Assembly: GCF_020037125.1 (NCBI RefSeq)
Contig: NZ_JAIQDG010000037.1
Span: forward strand, 1-64,000
Reading direction: 5' to 3'
Origin: Myxococcus sp. RHSTA-1-4
GTDB taxonomy: Bacteria; Myxococcota; Myxococcia; Myxococcales; Myxococcaceae
Length of the DNA stretch: 64,000 nt
The notes under the pieces are model-generated. The model saw only the letters and a list, made by a program, of their open reading frames with translations, was not told where the DNA came from and did no database searches. The position numbers were made by a program, and so were the translations under genes. Positions within the stretch are counted from its first letter, which is position 1, and each line of letters opens with the position of its first letter. Below are positions 42,954 through 52,071 of the stretch, in pieces.

Positions 42954-44083
42954 CCACCGCCGCACCCAACAACATTCCGGCGCCGCCGCCGGGCTGTCCC
43001 TTCAACGCGGAGTTCCTGCCGCCCAACCTGCGCAAGCACGTGGACCCGGCCGCGCCGGTGCCGCTGCGGATGATGGCGGCCAAGTCGCTGGTGCCGCTCA
43101 GCCCGTCGGACATGCTGGGCGCGCTCTTCATGCTCACGTTCGACCCGGACGCGGGCGTGCGCGAGACGGCCGCGAAGACGGCCGCCGGCCTGCCGGACAA
43201 GATTCTCGGCTCCGCCGTGCGCGACGAGGAGGTGCAGCCGCCCGTGCTGGGCTGGTTCCTGCGCCTGCTCAAGGACAAGGAGACCTACGCGGAGCTGCTG
43301 GTCCTCAACGCCAGCACGCCGGACGACGCCGTGGCGGAGGTGGCGAAGGAGTGCTCCGCGAAGCTGGCGGAAATCATCGGGCAGAACCAGCTCCGCCTGC
43401 TGCGCCACGACGACATCCTCCGCAACCTGTGCGCCAATCCCAACGTCCCCGTGTCGCTCACCGACAGCGTGTGCGACTTCGCGGTGCGCAGCGGGATGAT
43501 GCTGGCGGACGTGCCGCAGATGAAGACGGCCCGTGTCCGCCTCTTTGGCCCCGAGGCCGCCGAGGCTCCGCCGGACCCGGGCCCCACCGCCGAGCAGATC
43601 CTCCAGGAGTTCCAGGAGGTGGCGAAGGACGACGCCGCGCCCATGGAGGAGGGGAAGAAGCTGACCCTCGCCCAGCGCATCATGAAGATGTCCATCGCGG
43701 AGAAGATCAAGCTGGCCACGCTGGGCAACAAGGAGGCCCGCGGCGCGCTCATCCGGGAGACCAACAAGCTGGTGGCGGTGGCCGTCATCCGCAGCCCGCG
43801 CATCACCGACGGCGAGGTGCTGGCCTGCGCGGCCAACAAGGCGATGATGGATGACGTGCTGCGCGTCATCTACAACAACCGCGAGTGGACGAAGAACCAG
43901 AAGGTGAAGCTCGCGCTGGTGAAGAACCCCAAGGTGCCGCTCACCGTCACCATGAAGTTCCTCAACACGTTCCGCGACGCCGAGCTGAAGGACCTCAGCC
44001 GCGACAAGAACGTGCCCGCCGCCGTGCAGTCCTTCGCGAAGAAGCTGCACGAGAAGAAGACCGCGCCCAAGAAGCAGGAGTAG
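42950..44083 (+). CDS. Unknown helical protein coupled to coaX
   Basis: The 377-residue product begins [18 protein letters not shown]. It contains DUF2336- or LRV-like helical segments such as [40 protein letters not shown] and [17 protein letters not shown], reminiscent of the variant leucine-rich repeat solenoid. It has no membrane segment. ATGA coupling to coaX implies co-expression, though a function in CoA synthesis is not implied. The gene is convergent with frzS and the two share a strong hairpin. It sits next to the motility cluster, so a role there is possible but unsupported. Confidence 0.65.
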   Translation: MTTAAPNNIPAPPPGCPFNAEFLPPNLRKHVDPAAPVPLRMMAAKSLVPLSPSDMLGALFMLTFDPDAGVRETAAKTAAGLPDKILGSAVRDEEVQPPVLGWFLRLLKDKETYAELLVLNASTPDDAVAEVAKECSAKLAEIIGQNQLRLLRHDDILRNLCANPNVPVSLTDSVCDFAVRSGMMLADVPQMKTARVRLFGPEAAEAPPDPGPTAEQILQEFQEVAKDDAAPMEEGKKLTLAQRIMKMSIAEKIKLATLGNKEARGALIRETNKLVAVAVIRSPRITDGEVLACAANKAMMDDVLRVIYNNREWTKNQKVKLALVKNPKVPLTVTMKFLNTFRDAELKDLSRDKNVPAAVQSFAKKLHEKKTAPKKQE

Positions 44084-44095
44084 GGCGGGGCAGGG

Positions 44096-44123
44096 GCCCC
44101 GGGCTCGTCATGAAGCCCGGGGC
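44096..44123. terminator. Bidirectional terminator between the unknown gene and frzS
   Basis: A perfect 10-bp stem GCCCCGGGCT (44096-44105) with AGCCCGGGGC (44114-44123) and an 8-base loop sits between convergent stop codons at 44083 and 44138. Confidence 0.65.
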
Positions 44124-44137
44124 GGTACGGCGGGACT

Positions 44138-45937
44138 TCAGGCCGCGGCCTCGTCGGCGTCGTCCGCCACGGAGGACGCCGGCTCGTCCAGGAGCTGCTG
44201 GGCGATGGCGAGCGCCTTCTTCGTCTTCTCGCGCAGCTTCTCGTCGTTCTTGATGCGCGCGTAGAGCTTCGTCACGCGCTCCTCGTTGCGGACCGCGGCG
44301 GCCTCCAGCTCGCTGATGCGCCTGCGCAGCTCCTCGGCCTCCTCCGCCGCGCGCGTGCCCTGCTCGGAGAGCTGGGCCTGCGCCTCCTCGAGCTGGGCGC
44401 GAATCGACTCGGCCTCCTGCTGGGCGGACTCCACCTGGGAGCGCAGCCCGTCCGCCTCCGCCTGCACGGCCTGGAGGTCCATCTCGAGCTGGCCGGTGCG
44501 GCCGCGCAGCTCCTCCACCTCGGCGCCCAGCGCCTGGGCCTGGGCCTGGTGCTGGTCCAGCTCCGCCTGGAGCGCGGAGAGCTGCGCCGTGGCGCCGCGC
44601 GCCTCCTCCTTCGCGGCGGCGAGCTGCTGGTCCACCCGCCTGCGCTCCGCGGCCAGCGAGTCCGCCTTCGTGGTGAGCGTCTTGATCTGCGCGTCGCGGC
44701 GGGCAATCTCGGACTCGGCCGAGTTGGCCTTCTGCTCCAGCTCCAGGTGCTGGTCCTTGAGCTCGACGATCTCCTGGTCCTTCTGGTTCAGCTCCGTCTT
44801 GAGGCGGAGGATTTCCTTGTCCCGCTTGTTGACGGCGTCACGCAGGGCGAAGGTGTCCTTGTCGTTCTTCCCGGACGCGGCGCGTGCCGTCTCCAGCTCG
44901 GTGGCCTTGCTCTCCAGCTCGGCCTCCAGCTCGCGCACGCGGTCCTCCGCCTGGGAGGCCTGGCCGCGGACGTCGTCCAGCGTGCCCTGCAGCTCGGCCA
45001 CCTTCGCGCGCAGGTTGCGCAGCTCCGCCGCGTCCGCCGCGGACATCGCCGGGGCCGCCGGAGTCGACGGCGGCATCACCGCGCGGCCGGCCGGGGCCGC
45101 AGGGCGCTGGGTGGCGGCCGCGGGAGCGCGCACGGGCTCCGGGGCGCGCACGGGCTCCGGCGGGCGCACGGGCTCCGGGGCACGCACCGGCTCCGGCGGC
45201 GGGCGCACGGGCTCCGGCGCCGCCGGGGGCATGAAGCCCACCACCGTCTTCTCCGAGTCATCCAGCGCGTCCAGCGCGTCGTCCGCGTCCGTGCCGAGCG
45301 AGTCCAGCGAGGAGAAGTCCTCCTCGACACCCTCCACCACGGCCTCCGGCGGGGCCACCACCGGCTCCTCGTCGAGGGCCGGCTCGGGCTCGGGGGCGGA
45401 CATGTCGCTGAAGGCGGCGTCGAGGTCCAGCTCCTCGCCCTGCACCGCGGGCTCGTCGCCGGCGTCGACGGAGATCTCCTCGCCGAAGTCCGCCGTCAGC
45501 GGCTCGTCGTTGAGCGCGTCCAGCGTGAGGCTCTCGTCCACCACGTCCTCGGACGCCGGCAGCTCCGGGAAGCCGATCAGCGCGCCCACGCGCTCCACGA
45601 GGAGGTTCGCGTCCACCGGCATCGCCACGTACTCGTCCGCGTGCGCCTTCAGCTTGCGGTGCTGCGCGAAGCCGTCCGGGTTGCCCACGATGACGATGGG
45701 GACGTTCTTGAGGTCGTCGTCCTTCTTGAGCTTGCCGCAGATGAGGTAGCCGTTCTGCCCCGCGGACAGCTCCACGGCGATGACGGCCAGGTCCGGGCGA
45801 TCCCTCCGGATCTGCTCCACGCTGCCCTTGCCGTCGGAGGTGTCCTCCACCGTGAAGCCACGGCCCTCCAGGGCGGGCCGCAGCGTGGCGGCGAGGCCGG
45901 TGTCGCTCTTTTCGACGATCAGGATTTTCTTGGACAT
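44138..45937 (-). CDS. frzS: FrzS: pseudo-receiver plus coiled coil, pole-localised motility protein
   Basis: The N-terminal ~120 residues closely match the FrzS receiver of Myxococcus xanthus (MSKKILIVE, ALEGRGFTV, GQNGYLICGKLKKDD, NPDGFAQHRKLKAHADEYV). FrzS is needed for type IV pilus-dependent S-motility and moves between poles during reversals. Here the phospho-acceptor position is Glu56 (AVEL) and the conserved Lys position is Met (AMPVD), so the domain is a pseudo-receiver. A one-residue insertion (EKSDT) lies near the acidic pocket. An acidic linker with Pro-Val-Arg repeats (~245-290) leads to a coiled coil of about 250 residues (~310-580). At 599 residues it is longer than the ~540 I recall for M. 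xanthus. The gene is monocistronic-looking, behind a shared terminator. Confidence 0.93.
   Translation of the reverse strand: MSKKILIVEKSDTGLAATLRPALEGRGFTVEDTSDGKGSVEQIRRDRPDLAVIAVELSAGQNGYLICGKLKKDDDLKNVPIVIVGNPDGFAQHRKLKAHADEYVAMPVDANLLVERVGALIGFPELPASEDVVDESLTLDALNDEPLTADFGEEISVDAGDEPAVQGEELDLDAAFSDMSAPEPEPALDEEPVVAPPEAVVEGVEEDFSSLDSLGTDADDALDALDDSEKTVVGFMPPAAPEPVRPPPEPVRAPEPVRPPEPVRAPEPVRAPAAATQRPAAPAGRAVMPPSTPAAPAMSAADAAELRNLRAKVAELQGTLDDVRGQASQAEDRVRELEAELESKATELETARAASGKNDKDTFALRDAVNKRDKEILRLKTELNQKDQEIVELKDQHLELEQKANSAESEIARRDAQIKTLTTKADSLAAERRRVDQQLAAAKEEARGATAQLSALQAELDQHQAQAQALGAEVEELRGRTGQLEMDLQAVQAEADGLRSQVESAQQEAESIRAQLEEAQAQLSEQGTRAAEEAEELRRRISELEAAAVRNEERVTKLYARIKNDEKLREKTKKALAIAQQLLDEPASSVADDADEAAA
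45129..45217 (-). repeat. Short tandem repeats in the FrzS linker
   Basis: Five imperfect copies of CGCACGGGCTCCGG (given on the plus strand) at about 45129, 45147, 45165, 45183 and 45204 encode the EPVRAP/EPVRPP repeats of the FrzS linker. Such spacers vary in length between strains. Confidence 0.65.
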
Positions 45938-46110
45938 GAAGGGACAGCCCGTCCTGCGAGTGCGGCGCGCGCGGGGGCGCCACTCAGGCGGCGGCGCGCA
46001 AGGAAAAATGCGCCTTCGAGGCTATCGGCCATACATGGGACCGTCAATGTTCGGGCCGGACGGAATCCCGGACGCCCGGCGGGCGGGCAGGCGGCGCGCG
46101 GGTGTCCGCT

Positions 46111-47004
46111 TCAGTGGGGGTACGTCACCGGGGCAATGGACGCCGCGGGAAGGGAGGACTGCTGGCGCGGCATGGGCGGAAGCGACCAGGGCGTGTCCTC
46201 GGAGTCCTCCCGCTGCGGCTTGCGGGCGAGGGTGGCCTCCCCGTCGCTCGCGGAGAGCAGCCGGCGGATGTCGGCCTCGTCCATGTCCGTCACCATCTCG
46301 TAGACGATTTCCTCGTCCCGCCAGGTGACGACGTTGAAGCCCTGCGTGGAGTCCACCTCCACCGCCTTCAGCGCCTGGAACTTCGGGGCCTCGGCCTCGT
46401 CGTCGGGGAGCACGAACACGCCCAGGCGGCGGCTCGGCTCTCCCTCGTTCTCCGGCAGCGTCTCGTAGCTGATGTACGCGACCTCCTTGCCGTTGAGGAT
46501 GGAGATGCGCCCGCCCAGCGGCCGGGCCTTGGGGAGCCGCGGCACGGTGATGCGGTGGTCCACCTTGCCCCGGAACCACTCGGCGATGGGCTCGGTGGAG
46601 GTGGATTCGACCTCGAAGGGCAGCGGCTTGCTGTGCCGCTGGACGGCCTCACGCTTCACGATGCGCTCGCGCTGCTCGGACTGGTAGGCCACCCAGCCGC
46701 CGCCCACCGTCACCATCACCAGCGCCACGGCGCCGGCACGCAGCCACATCCCGTACTGGGCGCGGCGCATCTCCTGGCGGAGCCCCGACTCGATGTCGGC
46801 GCGCAGGGACGCGGGAGCCCGCATCCCCTGCACGGAGTGGCGCGCGGCTCGCCGCAACGCCTGCCGCATCTGCTTCTCGTTCTCCACACGGCGCCGGCAC
46901 GCGGCGCACCCGGAGAGGTGGGTTTCGAGGTCCACCCGCTCCTCGGGCTGGAATTCGCCGTCGAGGTACGGATGGAGCAGCCGATCGAGTTCCTGGCAGG
47001 TCAT
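46111..47004 (-). CDS. Zinc-finger anti-sigma factor for the RpoE1-type sigma
   Basis: The 297-residue protein opens with an anti-sigma zf-HC2 domain: His and two Cys in THLSGCAACRR within the first 40 residues. A transmembrane helix (AGAVALVMVTVGGGWVAY, ~91-108) follows, then a periplasmic domain of about 185 residues. This layout is that of membrane anti-sigma factors that hold an ECF sigma until an envelope signal arrives. It starts 23 bp after the sigma stop, as an operon. In M. xanthus the equivalent gene downstream of rpoE1 is known as an unnamed ORF (from memory). The extracytoplasmic part has no recognised family. Confidence 0.85.
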   Translation of the reverse strand: MTCQELDRLLHPYLDGEFQPEERVDLETHLSGCAACRRRVENEKQMRQALRRAARHSVQGMRAPASLRADIESGLRQEMRRAQYGMWLRAGAVALVMVTVGGGWVAYQSEQRERIVKREAVQRHSKPLPFEVESTSTEPIAEWFRGKVDHRITVPRLPKARPLGGRISILNGKEVAYISYETLPENEGEPSRRLGVFVLPDDEAEAPKFQALKAVEVDSTQGFNVVTWRDEEIVYEMVTDMDEADIRRLLSASDGEATLARKPQREDSEDTPWSLPPMPRQQSSLPAASIAPVTYPH

Positions 47005-47027
47005 GTGAGCGCGGGAGGAACTGCTTT

Positions 47028-47669
47028 CTACCCCGTCTTCTTCCTGTTCCGGTACTCCTCGAGATCCGCCGGGGCGTTCACCGGCTCACCCTCATGCCGG
47101 AACACGCCCTGGCCCTCCGCGTACTCGCGGAGGTTCTTCTGCAGGAGCTTGCGGCCGCGGAACAGCCGGCTCATCACCGTGCCCACGGGGCACTCGAGAA
47201 TCTCGGCGATCTCCTTGTAGGAGAACTCCTGGAGGTCCGCGAGGATGACCACCAGCCGGAAGTCGATGGGCAGCGCGTCGATGGCGCGCAGCACGTCGTC
47301 CGACAGGAGGCGGTCGAAGAAGTACTGCTCGGGGTTGGCCGCGAAGTCCGTCGCGTCCCGGCTCACGAAGCGCTCGTGCACCGCCTCGCGCTCCACGCCC
47401 TCCACCACCGTGCGCTCCTTCACCTTGCGGCGGTAGCGGTTGATGAAGGTGTTGGTGAGGATCTTGAAGAGCCAGGCCTTGATGTTGGTGCCCCGCTCGA
47501 ACTTGTCGAAGAAGCGGTAGGCCCGCATGCAGGTGTCCTGGACCAGGTCCTCCGCATCGCGCTCGTTCTTCGTCAGCCTCAGGGCCGCGGAATAGAGCGG
47601 GTCCAGGTGGGCCAGCGCCAGTTCCTCGAATTCCTGCTTCGTTCGGTTGGGTTGCCTGAAGTCCAACAT
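47028..47669 (-). CDS. rpoE1: ECF sigma factor, RpoE1-type
   Basis: The 213-residue product (ATG 47669, with GGAAGG upstream; a longer ATG start at 47735 is less convincing) has region 2 ([29 protein letters not shown]) and region 4 with the helix-turn-helix ([26 protein letters not shown]). RpoE1 in M. xanthus is an ECF sigma factor that affects motility behaviour. The neighbours (anti-sigma, frzS, aldA) match that locus, which supports the name. A second possibility is a paralogue. The gene heads an operon with its anti-sigma and is transcribed away from aldA's terminator. Confidence 0.82.
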   Translation of the reverse strand: MLDFRQPNRTKQEFEELALAHLDPLYSAALRLTKNERDAEDLVQDTCMRAYRFFDKFERGTNIKAWLFKILTNTFINRYRRKVKERTVVEGVEREAVHERFVSRDATDFAANPEQYFFDRLLSDDVLRAIDALPIDFRLVVILADLQEFSYKEIAEILECPVGTVMSRLFRGRKLLQKNLREYAEGQGVFRHEGEPVNAPADLEEYRNRKKTG

Positions 47670-47918
47670 GTCCCGCCTTCCAAGGGCCCGAAACAATTGG
47701 GGAATGAGTTGTCGCCTGCCCATCAATGTATGCATGGGAACAGTCTGGGCAACATCGCCATCCCACTGACACCCGCCCGCACGCCCGCTTCGGGAACGCT
47801 AGACGCAGGGCGAAGAGACTTATTCCCCAACACAGATAACGAACGGGGAGGCCGGATGTCGCCATCCGAACCTCCCCGCCGGGTACTTCCTGACTGCCTG
47901 CCAGGCTCTCAGCCGGGC
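47670..47918. promoter_or_regulatory. Intergenic: rpoE1 promoter region and aldA terminator
   Basis: About 250 bp lie between the aldA stop and the rpoE1 start, both on the minus strand. The right-hand part contains the aldA hairpin; the left must contain the rpoE1 promoter. An ECF-type GGAAC-like element (GGGAAC on the plus strand near 47735) is not convincingly oriented. Confidence 0.4.
47844..47878 (-). terminator. aldA transcription terminator
   Basis: CGGGGAGG (47844-47851) pairs with CCTCCCCG (47871-47878), extended by CGGATG (47853-47858) with CATCCG (47863-47868) round a TCGC loop. On the minus strand a T-rich stretch follows, so this fits a rho-independent terminator for aldA. Confidence 0.7.
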
Positions 47919-49043
47919 CTACTTGCGGCCGAAGGCGTCCATGATGGGCACGTAGTCGTAGCCCATGTCCTTCGCGACGGCCTCGTAGGTGACGTGGCCA
48001 TTGTAGGTGTTCATCGCACGGGCCAGGGCGCGGTCGGACTTCACGGCCTCGATGAGGCCCATGTCGGCGATCTTCCGCGAGTACGGGCGGGTGGTGTTGG
48101 TGAGGGCGTAGGTGGACGTCTGGGGCACCGCGCCGGGCATGTTGGCCACGCAGTAGTGGACCACGCCGTGGACGGTGAACGTCGGGTTGTCGTGGGTGGT
48201 GGGCTTGCACGTCTCGATGCAGCCGCCCTGGTCCACGGCCACGTCGACCACCACGGAGCCCGGGGTCATCTCGGAGATGAGGGCCTCGGAGACGAGCTTC
48301 GGGGCCTTGCCGCCGGGGATGAGCACCGCGCCGACGACGAGGTCGGACTCGCGCACGGACTTCGCGATGCTCTCCGTGTCCGAGGCCAGCACGCTGACGC
48401 GGCCGAGGAACACGTCGTCCAGGTAGGTGAGGCGCTCCAGATTGACGTCGAGGATGGTGACCTCGGCGCCCATGCCCACCGCCACCTTGGCGGCGCACAG
48501 GCCCACCACGCCGCCGCCGATGACGGTGACGCGGCCGCGGCGCACGCCGGGCACGCCGCCCAGCAGGATGCCCTTGCCGCCGTGGGCCTTCTCCAGGCAC
48601 GCGGCGCCCACCTGGATGGCCATCTTCCCGGCCACCTCGGACATGGGCTTGAGCAGCGGCAGGCTGCCGTCATCCAGCTGCAGCGTCTCGTACGCGACGG
48701 CCGCCGCCTTCTTCTTGATGAGCGTCTTCGTCAGCTCCGGGTCCACGCCGGCCAGGTGGAAGTACGTGTAGATGATCTGTCCGGGCTGGATGCGCTCGTA
48801 CTCGGGAGCGATGGGCTCCTTCACCTTGACGATCATCTCCGCGCGCTTCCAGACCTCGTCCGCGCTGGCGACCATCTGCGCGCCCACGCGCTGGTACTCC
48901 GAGTCCGGGATGCCGGAGCCGACGCCGGCGTTCGTCTCGACCAACACCGTGTGGCCCGCGCTCGTGAGCGCGCGCACGCCCGCCGGAACCATGCCGACGC
49001 GGTACTCACGGGTTTTGATCTCCTTGGGAACTCCGACGATCAC
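47919..49043 (-). CDS. aldA: Alanine dehydrogenase
   Basis: The 374-residue product matches alanine dehydrogenase over its whole usual length: [13 protein letters not shown] at the N-terminus, KVKEP, YFHLAG, the NAD-binding [13 protein letters not shown] and HNPTFTV-like region ([10 protein letters not shown]). It interconverts L-alanine and pyruvate with NAD(H). The GTG at 49043 follows GGAGG by about 5 bases and gives the standard N-terminus; the frame stays open to 49211. Loss of aldA in M. xanthus disturbs fruiting-body development. A terminator hairpin follows (47844-47878). Confidence 0.93.
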   Translation of the reverse strand: MIVGVPKEIKTREYRVGMVPAGVRALTSAGHTVLVETNAGVGSGIPDSEYQRVGAQMVASADEVWKRAEMIVKVKEPIAPEYERIQPGQIIYTYFHLAGVDPELTKTLIKKKAAAVAYETLQLDDGSLPLLKPMSEVAGKMAIQVGAACLEKAHGGKGILLGGVPGVRRGRVTVIGGGVVGLCAAKVAVGMGAEVTILDVNLERLTYLDDVFLGRVSVLASDTESIAKSVRESDLVVGAVLIPGGKAPKLVSEALISEMTPGSVVVDVAVDQGGCIETCKPTTHDNPTFTVHGVVHYCVANMPGAVPQTSTYALTNTTRPYSRKIADMGLIEAVKSDRALARAMNTYNGHVTYEAVAKDMGYDYVPIMDAFGRK

Positions 49044-49209
49044 GACTGCCTCCAAAAGGGGTGCGAAAAGCGCGCGGACCCTACCCAAAAGCCGGGAGGA
49101 TTCAAGGCACCGCTGGACGGGGTGGCTTGACGCGCGGCGTTGGATGCGATGCGTCTCGCGGTGCTTCTTGCATCGAACAAAAGCCGCACCGGTGGTAGTT
49201 GACGGAGGC

Positions 49210-50514
49210 ATGAAGTCCGCACCGAAGCTGCTGTTCGCCGACCCGAAGGGCCGGGTGATGGAGCATCCCTACCTGCTCGCCACGCTGCGTAGCGGCGAGG
49301 AGCTCGTCCCGCCCCAGGACAAGCCCATTCCCCTGCCGTCCGCCGGTCGGCTCGTGCACCTGCCCGGCCGCCTGCCGGTGGGCATCCACCCGGAGACGGG
49401 CGAGCTGGAGCTGGTGCGGGAGATGAAGGTGGGCGGAAAGACGTTCGTCCCCAACGCGGTGGGCGCGCTCCTGCCGCCGGGCTACACGCGCACGTTCCTC
49501 CCGGGCGAGGTGAAGGGGAGCGGGCCGGTGCTGCCGCAGTGGGCGTACACCGCCGCGGCCTGGGTGGACGACGGGCCGGTGGCGTGGGCCATCCACACGG
49601 ACCGCCGCTCGCATTGGGACCCCGAGCGCTACTCCACGCCGGACATGAAGGCGCTGGTCGAGAAGCAGATGGAGCGCTTCCCGAACAACCGCGTGCTGAA
49701 GCAGCTCAAGACGTGCGCGCTCGTCTACCGGTGCTTCACGTCGCAGAACACGTTCTACGTGCGCGACGAGGCCGCCATCCCCGCGTCCGTCATGTGCAAC
49801 GCGCGCTGCGTGGGCTGCATCTCCGACCAGCCCGCGGACGGGCCGCCCGCCTCGCACGAGCGCATGGACGACGGGCCCACCGGCGAGGAGATGGGACAGG
49901 TGGGCCTGTTCCACCTCGAGAATGCGCCGGGCCGCACCATGGTCAGCTTCGGCCAGGGCTGCGAGGGCGAGCCGCTCACGCGCTGGAAGCAGATAGCGGA
50001 GGCCATCCGCTACATGCGCGCGCACACGGACAGGGGCTCCATCAACATCAACACCAACGCCAGCCTCACGAAGGGGCTGGAGGCCCTGTTCGACGCGGGG
50101 CTGGACGCCATCCGCGTGTCGCTCAACTCGGCGGTGAAGGACCTCTACGAGGCCTACTACAAGCCGGTGAAGTACGGCTGGGAGGACGTGGAGGCCTCCA
50201 TCGCCCTGGCCCGCGAGCGCGGCGCGTACCTGGCGCTGAACCTGCTGCTGTTCCCCGGCGTCACCGACCGCGAGGGCGAGGTGCGCGCGCTGGAGCGGCT
50301 GGTGAAGAAGTACCGCGTGGACCAGGTGCAGACGCGCTCGCTGTGCATCGACCCGCTCCAGTACCTGGAGGTGGCGAGGGACAAGGGCGCGGGTGGAGAG
50401 CCCGTGGGCATCCGCACGCTCCTTCAGCGGCTGAAGGCGGCGCGGCCGGGGCTCATCATCGGCAACTTCGCGCGCGGGCTGGACGAGCGCGAGAATGCCG
50501 CGGGGCGGGGGTAG
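49210..50514 (+). CDS. Radical SAM protein, unknown substrate
   Basis: The 434-residue product has the radical SAM cluster motif CxxxCxxC in VMCNARCVGCISD (three Cys ligands of a 4Fe-4S cluster) and the downstream SAM-binding features GQGCEGEPLTR, INTNASL and IRVSLNS. These proteins cleave S-adenosylmethionine to make a 5'-deoxyadenosyl radical. An additional N-terminal ~200 residues of unknown fold contain RCFTSQNTFYVR. The ATG at 49210 has GGAGG only one base upstream, so a GTG slightly upstream (49192) is an alternative. It ends at a shared terminator with frzZ and lies in the frz neighbourhood; its substrate is unknown. Confidence 0.82.
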   Translation: MKSAPKLLFADPKGRVMEHPYLLATLRSGEELVPPQDKPIPLPSAGRLVHLPGRLPVGIHPETGELELVREMKVGGKTFVPNAVGALLPPGYTRTFLPGEVKGSGPVLPQWAYTAAAWVDDGPVAWAIHTDRRSHWDPERYSTPDMKALVEKQMERFPNNRVLKQLKTCALVYRCFTSQNTFYVRDEAAIPASVMCNARCVGCISDQPADGPPASHERMDDGPTGEEMGQVGLFHLENAPGRTMVSFGQGCEGEPLTRWKQIAEAIRYMRAHTDRGSININTNASLTKGLEALFDAGLDAIRVSLNSAVKDLYEAYYKPVKYGWEDVEASIALARERGAYLALNLLLFPGVTDREGEVRALERLVKKYRVDQVQTRSLCIDPLQYLEVARDKGAGGEPVGIRTLLQRLKAARPGLIIGNFARGLDERENAAGRG

Positions 50515-50529
50515 GGCGGTGAGGCTCAC

Positions 50530-50547
50530 GGGCCCCGCCCGGGGCCC
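50530..50547. terminator. Bidirectional terminator between radical SAM gene and frzZ
   Basis: GGGCCCC (50530-50536) pairs perfectly with GGGGCCC (50541-50547) across a GCCC loop, between the convergent stops at 50514 and 50554. Confidence 0.6.
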
Positions 50548-50553
50548 GGGGGG

Positions 50554-51420
50554 CTACTCGTTCCCGGTGGGCATCAGCTCCTTGGCCACCAGGTTGCCCA
50601 TCACCGCGTCCTTGGGGATGTAGCCGTCGGCGCCGGCCTCGCGGCAGATGCGCTGGAGCTCCTCGACGTTCTCCCCGGAGCACAGCAGCACCTTGATGCC
50701 CTTGAAGAGGCTGTTGCTCTTGATGAAGCGGCAGAACTGCTCGCCATTCACGTTGGGCATCCGCACGTCCAGCAGCACCAGGTCCGGACGCGTCTGCTTC
50801 TTGAGGATGATCTTCGTGGCCTTGTCCGCGGTGTCGGCCACGTGCACCTCGAAGCCCTTGGACACGAGGTCCGCTTCGATGATGCGGGCCGTCATCTCGC
50901 TGTCGTCCACGATGAGGATGCGCGGCTTGCGCCCACCGGCGGCGGCCGGCGCCTTGGGGAGGCCTCCGGAGGCGGCGGGCGCCTGGGGCGCGGCGGCCGT
51001 GGGCGCGGCGGCGGGGGCAGGGGGCGGTGTGGGCACGGCCGTGGGCACGCCCAGGGCCGGAGGGCCGATGAGCCCCATGACGCCGCCCAGCACGGCCTCC
51101 AGGCCGCCGCTCTTGAGGATGTAGCCGTCCGCGCCCGAGGCCTTCGTCTTGCCCGCCAGCTCCGCCTCGGGGATGTCGGAGTACAGCACCAGCTTGGCCG
51201 TGACCTTCTTCTGCCGGCGGAGGTACTCGACGACGTCGTCGCCGAACATCTCCGGCATGTTCACGTCCATGAGGATGAGCGCGAACGGGCCCTCGGCGAG
51301 CTTCTGGTCGAGGCTGGCCAGATCCTGCGCGCCGCTCGCCTGGTAGCCGGCGGCGGTGAGTGCCCGGACGGTGAGCTCCACCAGCATCGGGCTGTCGTCA
51401 ATGACCAGTACGCGCGACAT
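50554..51420 (-). CDS. frzZ: FrzZ: dual receiver-domain response regulator
   Basis: The 288-residue protein consists of two receiver domains joined by an Ala/Pro linker (~122-162). Domain 1 has phospho-acceptor Asp52 (ALILMDVNMPE); domain 2 has Asp218 (LVLLDVRMPN). The Asp52 position is the same as in M. xanthus FrzZ and the second is within two residues of the reported one. FrzZ is the main output of the FrzE kinase and moves to the leading pole to promote cell reversal. It is divergent from frzA. GAGGAGG sits immediately before the ATG. Confidence 0.95.
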   Translation of the reverse strand: MSRVLVIDDSPMLVELTVRALTAAGYQASGAQDLASLDQKLAEGPFALILMDVNMPEMFGDDVVEYLRRQKKVTAKLVLYSDIPEAELAGKTKASGADGYILKSGGLEAVLGGVMGLIGPPALGVPTAVPTPPPAPAAAPTAAAPQAPAASGGLPKAPAAAGGRKPRILIVDDSEMTARIIEADLVSKGFEVHVADTADKATKIILKKQTRPDLVLLDVRMPNVNGEQFCRFIKSNSLFKGIKVLLCSGENVEELQRICREAGADGYIPKDAVMGNLVAKELMPTGNE

Positions 51421-51588
51421 CGTCCTCCTCAAAGGAATCCCGCTAACCCTACACCTTTGAAGCAGCGTGGACCATCGAAACGGCGACCGAGCGGCCATGC
51501 TGTCGGGTCCACTTGACCGGTTTTCGTCCCCTCCGGATACTTTGCCGCCTTGACCACGACCCCGACACCCCTTCAGCGAGCACTCCGG
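51421..51588. promoter_or_regulatory. frzZ / frzA divergent promoter region
   Basis: This short gap between divergent frzZ and frzA must carry both promoters, or one plus leader. No clear -35/-10 pair was assigned. An alternative frzA start (TTG at 51550) falls inside it. Confidence 0.5.
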
Positions 51589-52071
51589 ATGGCTCCGGAC
51601 CGCGCTGTCGCCGCCCAGGCCCGCCCCGAGCAGGAGTTCTTCTGCTTCCGGGTGGGAGACCTGCGCCTCGGCGTGCCCAGCGAGAACGTGCTCGAGGTCC
51701 TCCGCGCCGGCCTGCTCACTCCCCTGCCGAGGACGCCCTCCTTCATCATGGGCGTCACCGGGCACCGGGGCGAGGTGCTTCCCGTCGTCGACCTGCTCCG
51801 CTTCCTCTCCAAGGGGGAGGCGCGCATCGGCCCGCGTACCCGCCTGTTCGTCGGCATCACCGGCAGCTACGTGGCCGGTGTGGTGGCGGACACGGTGCTC
51901 GGTCTGCGCCGCATCCCCGTCGCGGAGATCCTCCCGCCACCCCTGGGCGGTGACGCCTCCGCCGAGCACCTGCTCGGCGTGGTGCAGGGCCACGGCACCC
52001 AGGACGCCATCAACCTCCTCAACTTCTCCAAGCTGCTGCAGACGGCGCGGCAGCGGGCGGTGGCTCGATGA
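51589..52071 (+). CDS. frzA: FrzA: CheW-like coupling protein
   Basis: From ATG 51589 the product is 160 residues, the length I recall for M. xanthus FrzA; a TTG at 51550 would add 13. It is a single CheW domain (FFCFRVGDLRLGVPSENVLEVLRAG, GVTGHRGEVLPVVDLLRFL). FrzA couples the FrzCD receptor to the FrzE kinase in the reversal-control pathway. The stop overlaps the frzB start (ATGA at 52068-52071), indicating translational coupling. It is the first gene of the operon. Confidence 0.93.
   Translation: MAPDRAVAAQARPEQEFFCFRVGDLRLGVPSENVLEVLRAGLLTPLPRTPSFIMGVTGHRGEVLPVVDLLRFLSKGEARIGPRTRLFVGITGSYVAGVVADTVLGLRRIPVAEILPPPLGGDASAEHLLGVVQGHGTQDAINLLNFSKLLQTARQRAVAR

Noticed and set aside
44138-45937. 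FrzS treated as a functional phosphorylated response regulator
   Set aside because: The Asp and Lys needed for receiver phosphorylation are replaced by Glu and Met.
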